A DNA stretch of 64,000 bases, taken from contig NC_132893.1 in assembly GCF_030463535.1 (NCBI RefSeq), positions 15,967,771 to 16,031,770 on the forward strand. Reading direction: 5' to 3'. Positions within the stretch are counted from its first letter, which is position 1, and each line of letters opens with the position of its first letter. The stretch comes from Salminus brasiliensis (Eukaryota > Chordata > Actinopteri > Characiformes > Bryconidae). A model generated the notes under the pieces. It saw nothing but the letters and a program-made list of their open reading frames with translations, was not told the DNA's origin and made no database searches. The position numbers and the translations under genes were made by a program. Below, piece by piece: positions 43,486 to 55,017 of the stretch.

Positions 43486-44817
43486 GAAAACGTTTATCTT
43501 TAATTGAGACAAATACTCTCATCTACTGTTCATACTGCTTTATAAGAAAATCAGGCCTTGTTTTTTTATATAGTACACTTAGGCCCCTATATATTGTCTG
43601 TAGACTTTTTGATAAAATTCAGGTGATTATCAATATATTATCAGTGTCAGGGTAAGCATTAGGATTGGGGCCAGGGCTAAGTTTAGGACCAGAGTAAGGG
43701 TTATGTTTAGGTTTTGGGTTGAGATTAATGGCAGAGTGTGGGTAAAGTTATGTAATTTAAATATTTATGTATGTAAAAGGTAAGCAGATAACATACAAAG
43801 CAACATTTAGTGTCCTATCCGAATAATGTTAAATTGAATAGCATTGTTTATGTATGGTTATGTATTTATTATGTTAAGTAGTTTTGATTTCTGACATAAA
43901 TATATATATTTACAATATGTTTTATATATATGAATGCTCATTGTGTACAAGTAATAAAAACCTTGTATATCTTGATTTGAGATGAATGTGAAGCTTAATT
44001 TTTTTTATTTCCCTGACACTGTTTCCTTGGATTGTTCATTGGATGTTAAATTTGGATTTTTGTCTCCATCCTGTGGTAAACATGCCACTAACCAGAAATT
44101 ACACCTTGACAGTACTTGACATTTAGTAGCTTATCATTTTCAGTTGGTCTAATTCTACCAAGGTCATGTATTAGAAAGCATTTTCATACAAGATAGAGAT
44201 TGAAAAGAAATGAACCATGAAAAAAATAGCTATTGTGATTGTTCTGATCTTTCATTATCACACCACTAGAGGACGCCAATTGTGTACTTTTTGATTTTTT
44301 TTTTCAATGTAGGTTTATAAAAAAATTCACATCAAAACCATATTTTTACTGTTTTTCCTGATTCTTGCAGGCAAACAAATGTAACTGAATGAGTTGCTGA
44401 TTCCAAACTAGGATGATGTTTTCCAAATTATCAGAAATGGCCTTGGGTGTGTGGTGTAGAAAGGCCTTCAGTCAGAACAAGTATAGATTATCCTGTTTTA
44501 GGCCTTTTTTATTCTACATTAATAAGATAATCTCGAATAGATATAATTCAACAACAACATATGAGATATTGAGATGACAGAAAAACATCACAAAGTGAGG
44601 ACTGGGTTGAGAATCAGTATAGAGAAATGACAGAATGAAAAGACTATAGAAAAATATAGAGCAGACTGAGTCAGGCTGAGAGTAAAGGCCCCAGGCTTCC
44701 TTCCAGAGTTTATGATTATTGTTTATGTTACTCAGACAAACATAATCAATGTTCCTAGAATGTTACATGTAAAGCACAAAATTTTAAGTATAAATAGATA
44801 CCAGGATAACAACCAGG
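43486..44817. other. 3' flank of OR4, degenerate TTAGGG-like patch
   Basis: AT-rich DNA. At about 43645-43745 there are scattered variants of GGGTTA/TTAGG (for example GTAAGGGTTATGTTTAGG), a decayed telomere-like simple repeat. No gene. Confidence 0.45.
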
Positions 44818-44945
44818 ATGCAAAGAACCATTTGAATGCCTAAACATTTCTTTGTAAATGGTTCTTCGTTTACAAGGAAACCTTTTGTAGGATGGTTCTT
44901 TATACAATATAAAATGGATCTATTTAGCACCAAAGTTCCACAGTT
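44818..44945. repeat. GGTTCTTT-type repeat
   Basis: Variants of AAAGAACCATTT and GGTTCTTTATAC alternate in both orientations, like a common fish repeat of short GGTTCTT/AAGAACC units. Confidence 0.4.
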
Positions 44946-46114
44946 TTAATTGGTGCTGTATTTATTCAGTGCTACTTTACCTGGAAAAAATATTCAAATT
45001 AAAAAAATGCACCCAGGTAAATGAACATCATGATACAGATAAGCAGTAAACACAAGGAGGAGGACCAGCTGACCTTGACTTTGGGTCATGATAGTAGGGG
45101 GGAAAGATCTGAGTGATGATAAGATCAGCACATGGCATGCAAAAACTTGGACTACCATGGTAAAAATTCCTGTTAAGTGTATGAAAGATGACGATTTCTA
45201 AAATGCATACATTTAAAGATGTTTAAGCCAGATAAAGATCATTTAAGCCAGATTACTTTTGTATTTCAATCTTTTAACAAATACAAGTAAACCCCCCATG
45301 GCAAGTATCACAGATTGCAAATGTATTTTACCTTAAACCTTTCAACACTACTGTCTCCTAATTTAAAAAATAAATGCTGCACACCGAAACAGAGCCTCAA
45401 TACCTGAGTAATGAATGTGAGTACTTTTGACACCTTTGAATACAGGACAATTGCAAAACCCCAAGACTGTTATATAACAGTCTTGGTTCACTTTATTTAC
45501 ACCCCCAAATATTACATACACCCCACCCACTAGTGAAACTTCTAAAACTGAATCAGTAAAATGCAACAGCCACTATTGCATTGCATTAACAGCATTTGGC
45601 TGACTTGCATTTGAAATATATTACATATGTAGAAGAATGGAGTCTTGCCCAAGACTCTTATTTCTATAGTGTGGTGTGCTTGCCAGGCCTTAGCATTTAA
45701 CCCTATTCTGATGCACAGATTTTCTGCGAAATTCTTTCCTAAAGAGTTGCATTACTGCCAGACTCTGCAAATTGGAGCAGACTGTGCCAGTCTGCCTGCT
45801 CTGCTGTTTTTCAGAGCAGCAGCTCAAATTCAATGAGCCAGGAAGCTAAAGCCAGGAACGTGAGCAGGTACTAGGCTAAAAGCAAACTTTAGCTCAGGGA
45901 GGCACCCTTCAGGTAAAATGTCATTCGTCATTCCTCCCTGGCTAGTGATGACTTTTCACATGTCATTTCACAGCACCTAATGAATAAAGAGAGCTGTTCT
46001 GATGGTCACTGCAGTCGAGGTAGAGAGGATCTGAGTGTGAATTTAGAGAAAGTTTTCTCTCCTTTCCTTTGGAGTCTTGCAGATAGTTGTTAGGGTAGGC
46101 ATGATGATCATACA
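44946..46114. other. no feature recognised
   Basis: Intergenic; short frames show no domain. Confidence 0.4.
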
Positions 46115-46205
46115 CTTTATTATGTAAAGCTGCTTTGTGACGACAACAGTTGTAAAAAGCGCTATACAAATAAATCTGACTTGACTTGATTTGACTTTAT
46201 ATCAG
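46115..46205 (+). repeat. retroelement tail with TTGAC units
   Basis: GTAAAGCTGCTTTGTGACGACA, GTTGTAAAAAGCGCTATACA and AATAAATCTGACTTGACTTGA: the reverse complement of the repeat at 1757-1850. Confidence 0.65.
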
Positions 46206-47087
46206 TATGCATTATGTGTACTTTGGTTAGCTATCTATCAGTCTATCCTAATGAACCCTAACATAGCATGAATTTAAATAATCCCACTCTGTTAGCAAAC
46301 ATCTTTTTAGATCTTTGTAGCCGTTAAACCGTTCGGAAAGGTATCACTAGAAATAATGTTCATTTCAACTGATATATAATGTTTTGTTGTTGTTGTTGTT
46401 TTTAATGACAGATATCCATCATCACCACAAGATGGAGACAAGAGTACACAAAACAGGTCCAATTCATTTTTAAACAAGTAGAAGGCCCCAGTGACTGGAA
46501 ACTCCCACACATTGCATGGCTGACATTTGTTTATCCTGTCTGATTTATCTTAACTTCCAATTAAGTTCAGGTAAAAAAATAAATCTGATGCACCTCCATT
46601 GTGATCACAGTACTTCTTCCTCCAATCTTCATCATTTTAAAACGATTTTGGTATTTTTGTGAAATTCATGGTCTCAAAGTAAGAAATGGCAAAAAGCATA
46701 AAACCAGCTGACTGAGAAACATCCTTGTGAACATATTTGAACAATTATTTAAAGTATCATTAGCATTATTTATTAAGTAGCTTATTCCCAAGTAATCTGT
46801 CTATAATTAGTAAATCTGGCACTGTGGGAGCACATTCGGATTTCCAGTAATATACGTTAACATTAGCAAGGTATGTCACACACATTTAGAAGTGTGGACA
46901 GTTATCAGGTGAATAGTTTTGGAGAGCAAACTGCTTGATCAGAAACAACATTAATTCACTGTGTGACAGGGATCAGAGGGAGATTTGTATGCAACATGTA
47001 CTGAAAACTCCTGAAGAAATTTGAAATTCAAAAAGTATGGATATACCCACAATAAGAACAGAGGCCAAAAAAATAAGTTCAATATTC
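46206..47087. other. no feature recognised
   Basis: Intergenic between the receptor cluster and the 3' end of ubl3. Confidence 0.4.
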
Positions 47088-47093
47088 TTTATT
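47088..47093 (-). terminator. ubl3: candidate poly(A) signal of ubl3
   Basis: AATAAA on the minus strand at the far end of a gene-free 2.5-kb stretch that follows the ubl3 stop codon. Long 3' UTRs are usual for this gene in vertebrates, but nearer AATAAA-type signals could also be used. Confidence 0.35.
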
Positions 47094-49072
47094 CAGTTTA
47101 TAGATGTAATTCCATTTGTAGTTTGGAGAGCATTAGTTTCTATTTACAATAATTTTCTGAAAACGTCAGCGCTGTACATATTTGAACCCTGATCAGAATA
47201 AGCTGTGGTCTGATGAGCTAGTGCGGTGTTAAAAAGCATAAAGCAAATTAAAAAAAATACAGATTTTTAACATTTGAAAAAAAAAATATAGAAGAAAACA
47301 CAATACAATAATCTTTTATTGTTAGGGGATTTTGCTGGTAAAGTACAAGACATCAGCGGATGACTTTTCCCACTGCTAATAAGCTAACTGTTTAGACAAT
47401 CATACACTAGACACCAACACAGCTATAGCAATAATCTACTGTCATATTCTTTATACGATTCATATTAAATATACTCTACACAAATATAACCTTGAGATTT
47501 AATTCCCATTTGGAAAATAATGTCAAAAGAAAATGGAGGAACAAATCAGAACATGCTTTAGTGCTCTGCAAAGGTACGTTCCTTTTAATTAGACAGTAGA
47601 AGAGTGTAAAATCTTCATTTCAATTACGCCTTCTGGCTTAAGCCCGAGCACTGATCACCTCTACACTAAAATGTGTAGAGAATAAGAATTCAGCCTTTTG
47701 TCAAATGTACGAACCTGGCCTTTTCCTAAACACTGTCACACCTTTGCACTCCCCCTCCCCCCAGTCATATATTGTTTAAAGTGATTGATGCTATATAGCC
47801 TATATTTGCTTTTTCATAACCTGATATCTAGATAGTGCTATGAAAGTGCTGTATAGCCACAATAATGTAGCTAGAACGCTTTACATCACCATTACAGTTA
47901 CAGTTGAACAAAATGCCAAACTAAGCAAGCTAGTTGGTTAGCTAACATTAGCGAATTAAGTTACCTCTTAAGTGAACAGCTCAATGGCCAAAATTCCCTT
48001 AGTTCCCACAGTATTCTCCATATAGAAGAAATGTATTCACCCTTGTATTTGATCAGAGCAACTGGCTTTTATTACCTTTGCCAAGATTTTGATGAAATAA
48101 TAACTTGGGTAAATACCTGGCTATGACACACAGCCACCATTGTCATACTTACATTCTATCAGTTGACATTTAATGTATTATTTATACTTTTAAATATGAA
48201 AAAAAACATGAATGCAATAAATTCCTTGATATAACCCTTGTATACTTTTTAGTATACAGATGCGTTATGCAGTTTCTGCACAAATGACCGTGGCTTGCTA
48301 TCCAATTTTCAAAAACGTTTTCAAGGGTAAGCACCTATCTGTGGCAATTTGAAAATAGAGGCATCGCAAAAAGGGGTTTCAGTGAATAATTGTTTAAGAA
48401 CAATCATTTTATTATAACCACTTAATGCTATTTGAACACACAATCCTGTCCCCTGGCACCTTTACAAAAATAAAGGACAATTATCTTTAAACTCCTCTAT
48501 GAGGAGCAATCAAAACGATCTAGTACGAGTGGACAGAACACTGGATGGTCAATTACAGAAGCCAATGACTGTCAAAAATACAGTCAGAAACTTGTTGGTA
48601 CCATGCAACAGCAACCCTTTACTTTGCCTGGTTGGTGACAGAATCAAGTCTGCTACGCTTGCAACTGACCTACAACTACTCTATTTGCATTTGTGAGCCA
48701 AGGAAATTGCACTCTCGGCATACTGGAACTATATCCATAAAATGTGCACTTCAAAACACATGTAGTTCATTACGAAGAGAGAAAACAAAAAATAATCATT
48801 AACATTGATCAGGCACATTAATGCTTGGTCTGCTGAGCTAAAAACAAGACAAGAAATGTGGATTAACTCAGTGGTTAAATGATTGCTTCAGCGGTCTGAC
48901 AGTTGAGTACAAATACAGCAATGCAGAGGTTAATCCACTACTGTGTAATCTGCAGCTATTAGAGGCCAGTGCCTTCGCCTCACCCATAGGGGCGCAAAGG
49001 TCTATGAACTGATTCAGAAAAGCCAGGCCCATGTCAGGTGTATTGTGTCATATTCTGCAGTCCTATTCTTTC

Positions 49073-49103
<31 letters not shown>

Positions 49104-49574
49104 CAGGTGGAGAAGAAGGAAGGGGCTGCTATGCCTTCTGCTCATTAATGTGACTGCAATCTGAAACTAGTGTTTCCTCCATGTGCAAAACAATGGGGGG
49201 AGTGTATGTGTGTGTGAGACTGTGTGAAAAAAGGAAAACTGAGAACGAGCTCCGAAAGACGTGAGAGAGTTTGCTGTGTTCGAGTGGGTGTGGATGTGTG
49301 AAAAATGGAGCAACAAATAGAAAGTGTGTGTAATAGAGAGAGAGAGGAAGAGAGAGAGACTTGTGAAACATGAAGAGGGATTCTTTTTCATCATTCGCTG
49401 CATTTTATCCTAGGCTTCATAAGTGGTAAAATGTGACCAAGACAGTATGCAAAGCCCATGCATACTAGTCATCTGGTAGATGTCCTTCTGTGTATGAATG
49501 TGTGAGTGTATGTGTGTATTTTCAGCAGCATAGGAGTCTACAGAACACGCTAAATCTTGAAAAGAGGGACATCT
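47094..49574 (-). other. ubl3: probable 3' UTR region of ubl3
   Basis: No separate gene is seen here. A (TC)n run lies at 49069-49098, with GA- and TG-rich patches to 49365. The stretch most likely holds the ubl3 3' UTR; its true end is unknown. Confidence 0.4.
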
Positions 49575-49627
49575 TTACAGAATCACACAGCAGTTGCTCT
49601 CTCCAGTTTTTTCCCGATTTCTCTGGC
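49575..49627 (-). CDS. ubl3: ubl3 exon 5 with CaaX end
   Basis: Acceptor TTTCCTAG/GCCAGA; coding to TAA at 49577-49575. It codes for GQRNREKTGESNCCVIL, the basic linker and prenylation signal. A terminal Leu in CaaX favours geranylgeranylation (established rule). Confidence 0.95.
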
Positions 49628-52600
49628 CTAGGAAAGAAAAAACAACATGAGTCAACACATCATTACAGGTGGTGGTGATGAAACAGATAATGTGCAGCAT
49701 GGTACTTGTCCAAACAAGTGTAAGACCAGTAAACAGCCAATTATAAAACAAAACATAGCTTATAAAATGTTTGAATACTGTAAAAAGCTGTTCAGCAGTG
49801 GTGGCTCAGCGGTTAGAGCGCCGGGATATCGATAACAGGGTTGTGGGTTCGATTCCCGGGCTCGGCAAGCTGCCTCTGTTGGGCCCTTGAGCAAGGCCCT
49901 TTACCCTCTCTGCTCCCCGGGCGCTGGAGTTGGCTGCCCACCGCTCTGGGTGTGTGTGTGTACTCACTGCCCCTAACACGTGTGTGTGTGTGAGTGTGTG
50001 TTCACTACCAGATGGGTTAAATGCGGAGGACACATTTCGCTGTACAGTCCACACTGTACAGTGACGAATACGTGCACCTTTACCTTTACCTTAAAGTCAT
50101 CACTACAAGACATTTTCAACATTGGTGTACAACATTCTTTAGATGAGTCAACAGTAGTAACTGTAATAGTTTTTTCCATTAACTTCTGTAGCACAGAAAA
50201 AGCTCTGCTGCTTTTCTTGTTGTTTGTTTTCTCTTTTTTGCTTGTTGTTTATATTTACCCTTTATTTAGCCATTAGCCATAGCTTAACCATAGCTAACAT
50301 AACATTACTTTAGAACACCCTTCAGTTGGAATATGAGTGCAATGCAACGCTACATGGCTAAAACGCAAAAAATCTAAATGGGGGACCACGTCACATCGCA
50401 CCCCACTCTATGCTTGCAGCAGGTATAGACCAGTTTCACTGGAAAGTATATTTAGCTTGCTAACTGGCCAATCAGTTTAATCAGGCAAATAGTGTTAAAT
50501 AATGAGTTATAGTGAGATTATAAGCCTGTGATGACCCATTTACTCAGCAATATTTAATACATGTTGCTGCTGTCCCAATACAACTGTTCATTTAGAGCAC
50601 ATGTTTGTGTTTTCATATCACATGAGTTTTTTATTGTATTGTATTGAAGGTATGTTGTTGTTTGGATATCATACTTTTATGATATCAGGCTTTATTTCCA
50701 GCTTTGACAGTATAATACAGAGAAAGTTTAAAAATACTTCCGGGCCTGCATGTGAAGCCAGTCAAGCACTTCTTTTGAAACTACTTGGACAGCTAACTAC
50801 AATTGGAGGAGAAGGCTAACTTTCAGTTCTGTAATGTCAGCTAATAGATGCCTGTGCTGGCAAGTGTCGCTCTGAGTAATGCAGGTAGAGGGTCATCCTA
50901 CCCATCCAGAAAGAGTGCCAATTGTGAAACCCTGGCCATGAACTAGTGAGAGATTTCAATCATTGTTTATAGTCTCACGTACAGTAATTGATACAATGTC
51001 ACATTTAACAGTATTTGAACACTGCATTGTGTGGCCTTCCATAAAGTGTATTTAATGAATAAACCACATAATGGTGTTCTCTTGGGGCTCTGTACTATTG
51101 TACTATTTGTATGAGGCTACATCACACAGAAGAAAGCTGCAATTTCACATTATTGATTTATAACTTAATATAACTTCAAGCATCATGACACACAGTGATC
51201 AGGGAGCGTGTGAAAGAGCAGACAGAGAAAGGGAGAGAAAGGGAAAAATGGTTACCTTGGGAATTTGGCTCGGGAAGCGTCTCTCTAGCAACTAAATGCA
51301 TCACTGTGGTTTTTCCAAGGGGCAGTTTTAAAGCTGCATTGAAGAGAAAGAGTGAAAAAACCCAGAATGAATGGACAAGTATTGCAAGGCTAAACATCAA
51401 GAGGCACATGACATGGATGTATCAGGCTGACTCTTCAGTGGGATAAAACAGGAAAGGATAGCTGAGACATAAAAGAAGAGCACAAAGACCCTGGACTGGC
51501 TTTATTGAAAACTGTCGGTGCCCTGACTTTCTCTCTCTGTCAGTGTCTCAGTTGTCTGTCTCTATTTGCTGCCAGCTTGCATTATCAAAAAGACATTTAT
51601 TTGGTGGAACCTCACTTTGCTAACCACAAGGCTCAGATCTTGGGAGTATCCTTGCATTTGTACAAATGAGAATGTGTCTGCCTATGGAAACAATACTAAA
51701 AAAAGGTTTTGCTGGTCCACACCATTTTTGTTCAAATATTATCACGTGTCAGACCATAAAAGTGTTTATATGCTTGCTGACTGGGCAAAATAAGACCGGG
51801 TTATTTCCAATGGTGTGGCAAACAGGTAAATTACAGTCAAGACATGAGCTTTAGCATATGACTTTAAAGAGCCATATCAGTTAGTGACAAAATCAAGTTT
51901 GTTATGTTTGCATCTAACTGTAAAAAATTATGTGCACTTCTAAAGATACTCAAATGTTCATTATAATGAGAGAAAATGAGCAGTATAATGAGAGTTAATG
52001 AACAGTCATTAACATCAACATTAATATCAAGCATAATACTGTACGCTTTTAGCAAACATAAAGGAGGCATTTCAAGGTTAAAGCAAAGGCATTTCAGAAA
52101 TTTGGAAACTTTTCTTACTTTCTTTTTATACATTGTGCTATGTAAAGTGTATATAGAGATCAGGAAAACAAGAACAGAACACGAAAAAACAAAAACGTCT
52201 TGGCCATTTTGTTTTTCAGAGTGTGTTTTTGTTCATGTGCAAGCTCACAGTGCTGCCATTTTTCCATAATACATCAGCCTGGTATCCTCACTCACACTCA
52301 CACACACACACAAACACACTCCCTGGCTGAGTTTACCCTGCTTTTGCATGCCTCTTATTTCTCTTTCAAAGCCCTCGTTTACTGCTGTTTTTCCCCTCAA
52401 TAGTCCTTAACCAGTGTCTGAGGGATGGGCAAACAAAAACGGACATGTTTCACGCTCCTGCCCAAAGCATTTCCTCTCCTCCCTGTTCCTGCTGAAAGCA
52501 AGTCTCTTCAAACATCAAGAAAATAGCAAATAGCTCAAACTGCAAAAAGTTTCCTCAACCCAATCTTTACCTGCAACAAAGTCTGTTCTATGAATAAGAT

Positions 52601-55017
52601 GTCAATAGAAGGTTATTTTTTATTTTTAGCATAGTTTAGTTTACTGGGCCCTAGAAGCAAAGAATTCCAAATTCTTGCATAATGCTCCATAAAGACAACA
52701 ACTCCTAGTCACGGTTCACACTTCAATGAACCTTCAGACCAACACGGTTTACACAGTTAGATGTTTTGTACATGCTGCACAGAATGATGGTGCAGTGTGT
52801 CAAAAGCTCACCTCCTAGCGTGACATTGCCGTGCAGAAAACGTCCCTGGTAGATGAGTCGCAGGATGTTTGGACTGCTCACCTGCTCTTCCTCCCAGTCT
52901 GGCAAACAGAGAAATACACATCTGTGATTAATCCAGAGTAATATTTTTAACACTTTGAAGTCACAGGTTTTACCAGCAATGTGTTGTATTACTTTTAGCA
53001 AACTTGTAGCAAATATAGTCTATTGACCTATGTATATTTATATTCTTGTTTTCCTATGTTTTCGTTTGATTGCAAAACAAGTAGAAAAACTAAATCAGGA
53101 AAGTTTAATCTGTTTATCAGTCAATGCAAGACTGGCTGAATGTACACACAAGCAAGTCTACCTCACAGTGGTTACAAAAATAAGACATTTGAAGTTTTGG
53201 CATAGTCAAAGTCCCAATCTACAAATGCTGTTGCAGGAGCTGAAATGTGCAGTTGTTGAAGAAGAAGTGGCCCATTCAATGTTTGAAATGTGCACAAATT
53301 CATCAATTCAGACAAGGGGGCAAACACAAACAACAAACAATCTTTTTCTTTTTGTTTCTTTTATTTGCTTTACCTGTCTTTATATTTCCCTGTAACCTGA
53401 AAAATCATCCACACTTTCTCACTTTTTTAGTTCATTAACCATGCCCCCCCCCATTTGCCTTTCAATTTCTGCAGTCCTCCTCCATGCATCTAAATGTACT
53501 AAATGACCAGAGTTCCACAAGTCAGAAGTAGAATCATGAGATTTTGCTTAAAGTCACTTTGAGCCAAAGATGGACAACTGTCCTAAATTATACTGAATTA
53601 CTGAGTGATGCTTCTGGCCTGAATGAAATAAAAGCTTTCACTCTCCATGAGCATTTTCTACATTCCATTCTTTATCTTTCCCTCCACATCCTTTTTCTGG
53701 GTAATGAAAAGATGATGATTTCAATAAAAGAGTATTTATAGGAACTCAAAGCAAGCCAGTATTGGTGGAATTGAAGAAGCAGGGGAAACTGCACTATGAT
53801 TAATCCTGTAAAATCTACTACTTTGCAGTTGACAGTAAAATCTTCAGACATGTTACTTGAAAGGCTGCCTGAGAGAAGAAGTGAGGCAAGAAGAAAGGGA
53901 ACAAGAAACTAAGCTGGTGAAATTGAAATCTGGATACCATCTGTTGTACCTAGAACAGAGAAAAGGAGAGGTGTGTGTATGTGAGAGAGCGAGAAAGAGA
54001 GAGAGACAGAGAGGGAGAGAGAGATGGAGAGAGAGAGAGGGGAAAAAGAGAAAGAGAGACTCCTGATTCAGGATATAAATGTGTTTAGGACTGAGTACTG
54101 TCTTGGTGGTTAATACCTTTAAACAATCCCACTTAAAAACTGTTACACATACTTAATCAACCAATCAGGTGGCAGCAGGGCAATGCATACCATCATGCAT
54201 ATATAAGCTAGCAGCAATTGCAACCTATTTAAATCTTTTTGCTGACCATGTGCAACCCTTCATGTTCACAGTTTACCTGTCTTCTAATGGCTCCTCCCAG
54301 CATGGTGATGCACCATGTTACAGAAGGTATTTTAAATTGCTTTTATGAACATAATGTGGCTCACCCGATCTGAATACAATAGTACACCTTTGGGATGTGG
54401 TAAAATGGGACATTAGAAGCATGAAAGTTCTGAAAAATCTGCAGTAATTGTGTGACAAATCCCGAATCAACGAAAGGACTTTTTCCAACATCCTGTGGTA
54501 TCCATGCCACAAAGAATTATGACTGTTTTGAGAGCTAAATGAGGCCCTATGCAGTTGATAAAAAAAAAGATAACAAGGTAACAAAGACTTATTTTTAAAG
54601 AGATGTGAGTATAACTAAGTATTTGGATATAGTGTACTATTGGTTTAATAGTGTGTTATTTATTTGAGACATTCATTTTGTATCTGATTAATATTTTGTA
54701 TGTTAAATGGGTCAGGCATAGCTAGTTTTGACCAGCTTTGTAGTAAAGTATTTTAAATTAAACCTTAATGTTACATAAAGAGTCTAGACTACATAAACCT
54801 AAATATTTAAGTTAATTAGATTAGGTTAAGTTAAACATCTTCTCTTAAAATAGTGATTTAATATATGACGGATGACTGAAAGAATGTATGTGTGTGTGTT
54901 TTACTCACCCATTGGCCAGTTGTCATACACATGCTTGGCGATGTCTGTGGCTGAGTCGTTGGGAGAGAACAGAAACTCCTTTGTTTTTCCACTTACCAAG
55001 ATGAGCCTCAAGTTGAT
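49575..55017 (-). CDS. ubl3: ubl3, ubiquitin-like protein 3, exons 2-5 (partial)
   Basis: A membrane-anchored ubiquitin-fold protein. The four exons join without a frame break: 55017-54909, 52898-52812, 51333-51256 and 49627-49575. The product starts at INLRLILVSGKTKEFLFSP (ubiquitin beta-grasp strands), passes NILRLIYQGRFLHGNVTLG and GKTTVMHLVARETLPEPNSQ, and ends ESNCCVIL. CVIL is a CaaX prenylation box. The family lacks a C-terminal Gly-Gly, is held at membranes by the lipid, and in mammals is reported to tag proteins for small extracellular vesicles through its C-terminal Cys pair. All introns have GT...AG ends. Only the first few residues (exon 1, about nine in vertebrates) are missing; exon 1 was not found up to 64000 and is probably beyond the edge. 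Whether it is the a or b paralogue cannot be told. Confidence 0.95.
49796..50093 (+). mobile_element. tRNA-derived SINE in ubl3 intron 4
   Basis: The head has an A box (GTGGCTCAGCGGTTAGAGCG) and a perfect B box (GGTTCGATTCC). The body includes CTCTCTGCTCCCCGGGCGC, a TG-rich part, GGTTAAATGCGGAGGACACA and a tail of repeated CTTTACC. It is well preserved, hence younger than the copy at 432-706. It lies antisense to ubl3 in its last intron. Confidence 0.82.
50094..51255. other. rest of ubl3 intron 4
   Basis: Intronic DNA between the SINE and exon 4; nothing recognised. Confidence 0.5.
51256..51333 (-). CDS. ubl3: ubl3 exon 4
   Basis: 78 bases: acceptor CAATGCAG/CTTTAA, donor CCCAAG/GTAACC. It codes for ALKLPLGKTTVMHLVARETL and PEPNSQ; phases 1 and 1. 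Confidence 0.94.
51334..52811. other. ubl3 intron 3
   Basis: About 1.5 kb between exons 3 and 4. A short CACACA tract lies at about 52295-52315. No other feature was recognised. Confidence 0.55.
52812..52898 (-). CDS. ubl3: ubl3 exon 3
   Basis: 87 bases: acceptor TTTGCCAG/ACTGGG, donor CTAGGAG/GTGAGC. It codes for DWEEEQVSSPNILRLIYQGR and FLHGNVTLG; phases 1 and 1. The core of the ubiquitin fold, unchanged from what is known of vertebrate UBL3. Confidence 0.95.
52899..54908. other. ubl3 intron 2 with (GA)n tract
   Basis: About 2 kb. A purine-rich GA microsatellite region lies at about 53980-54060. Small frames have no domain. Confidence 0.55.
54909..55017 (-). CDS. ubl3: ubl3 exon 2
   Basis: 109 bases: acceptor GTTTCAG/ATCAAC, donor CCAATGG/GTGAGT. 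It codes for INLRLI... to ...YDNWPM plus the first base of the next Asp codon (phase 1). It begins on a codon boundary, so exon 1 should end in phase 0. Confidence 0.95.

Noticed and set aside
49806-49880. Possible functional tRNA gene (A and B boxes present)
   Set aside because: The arms do not form a proper cloverleaf, and the sequence continues into a SINE body and tail.
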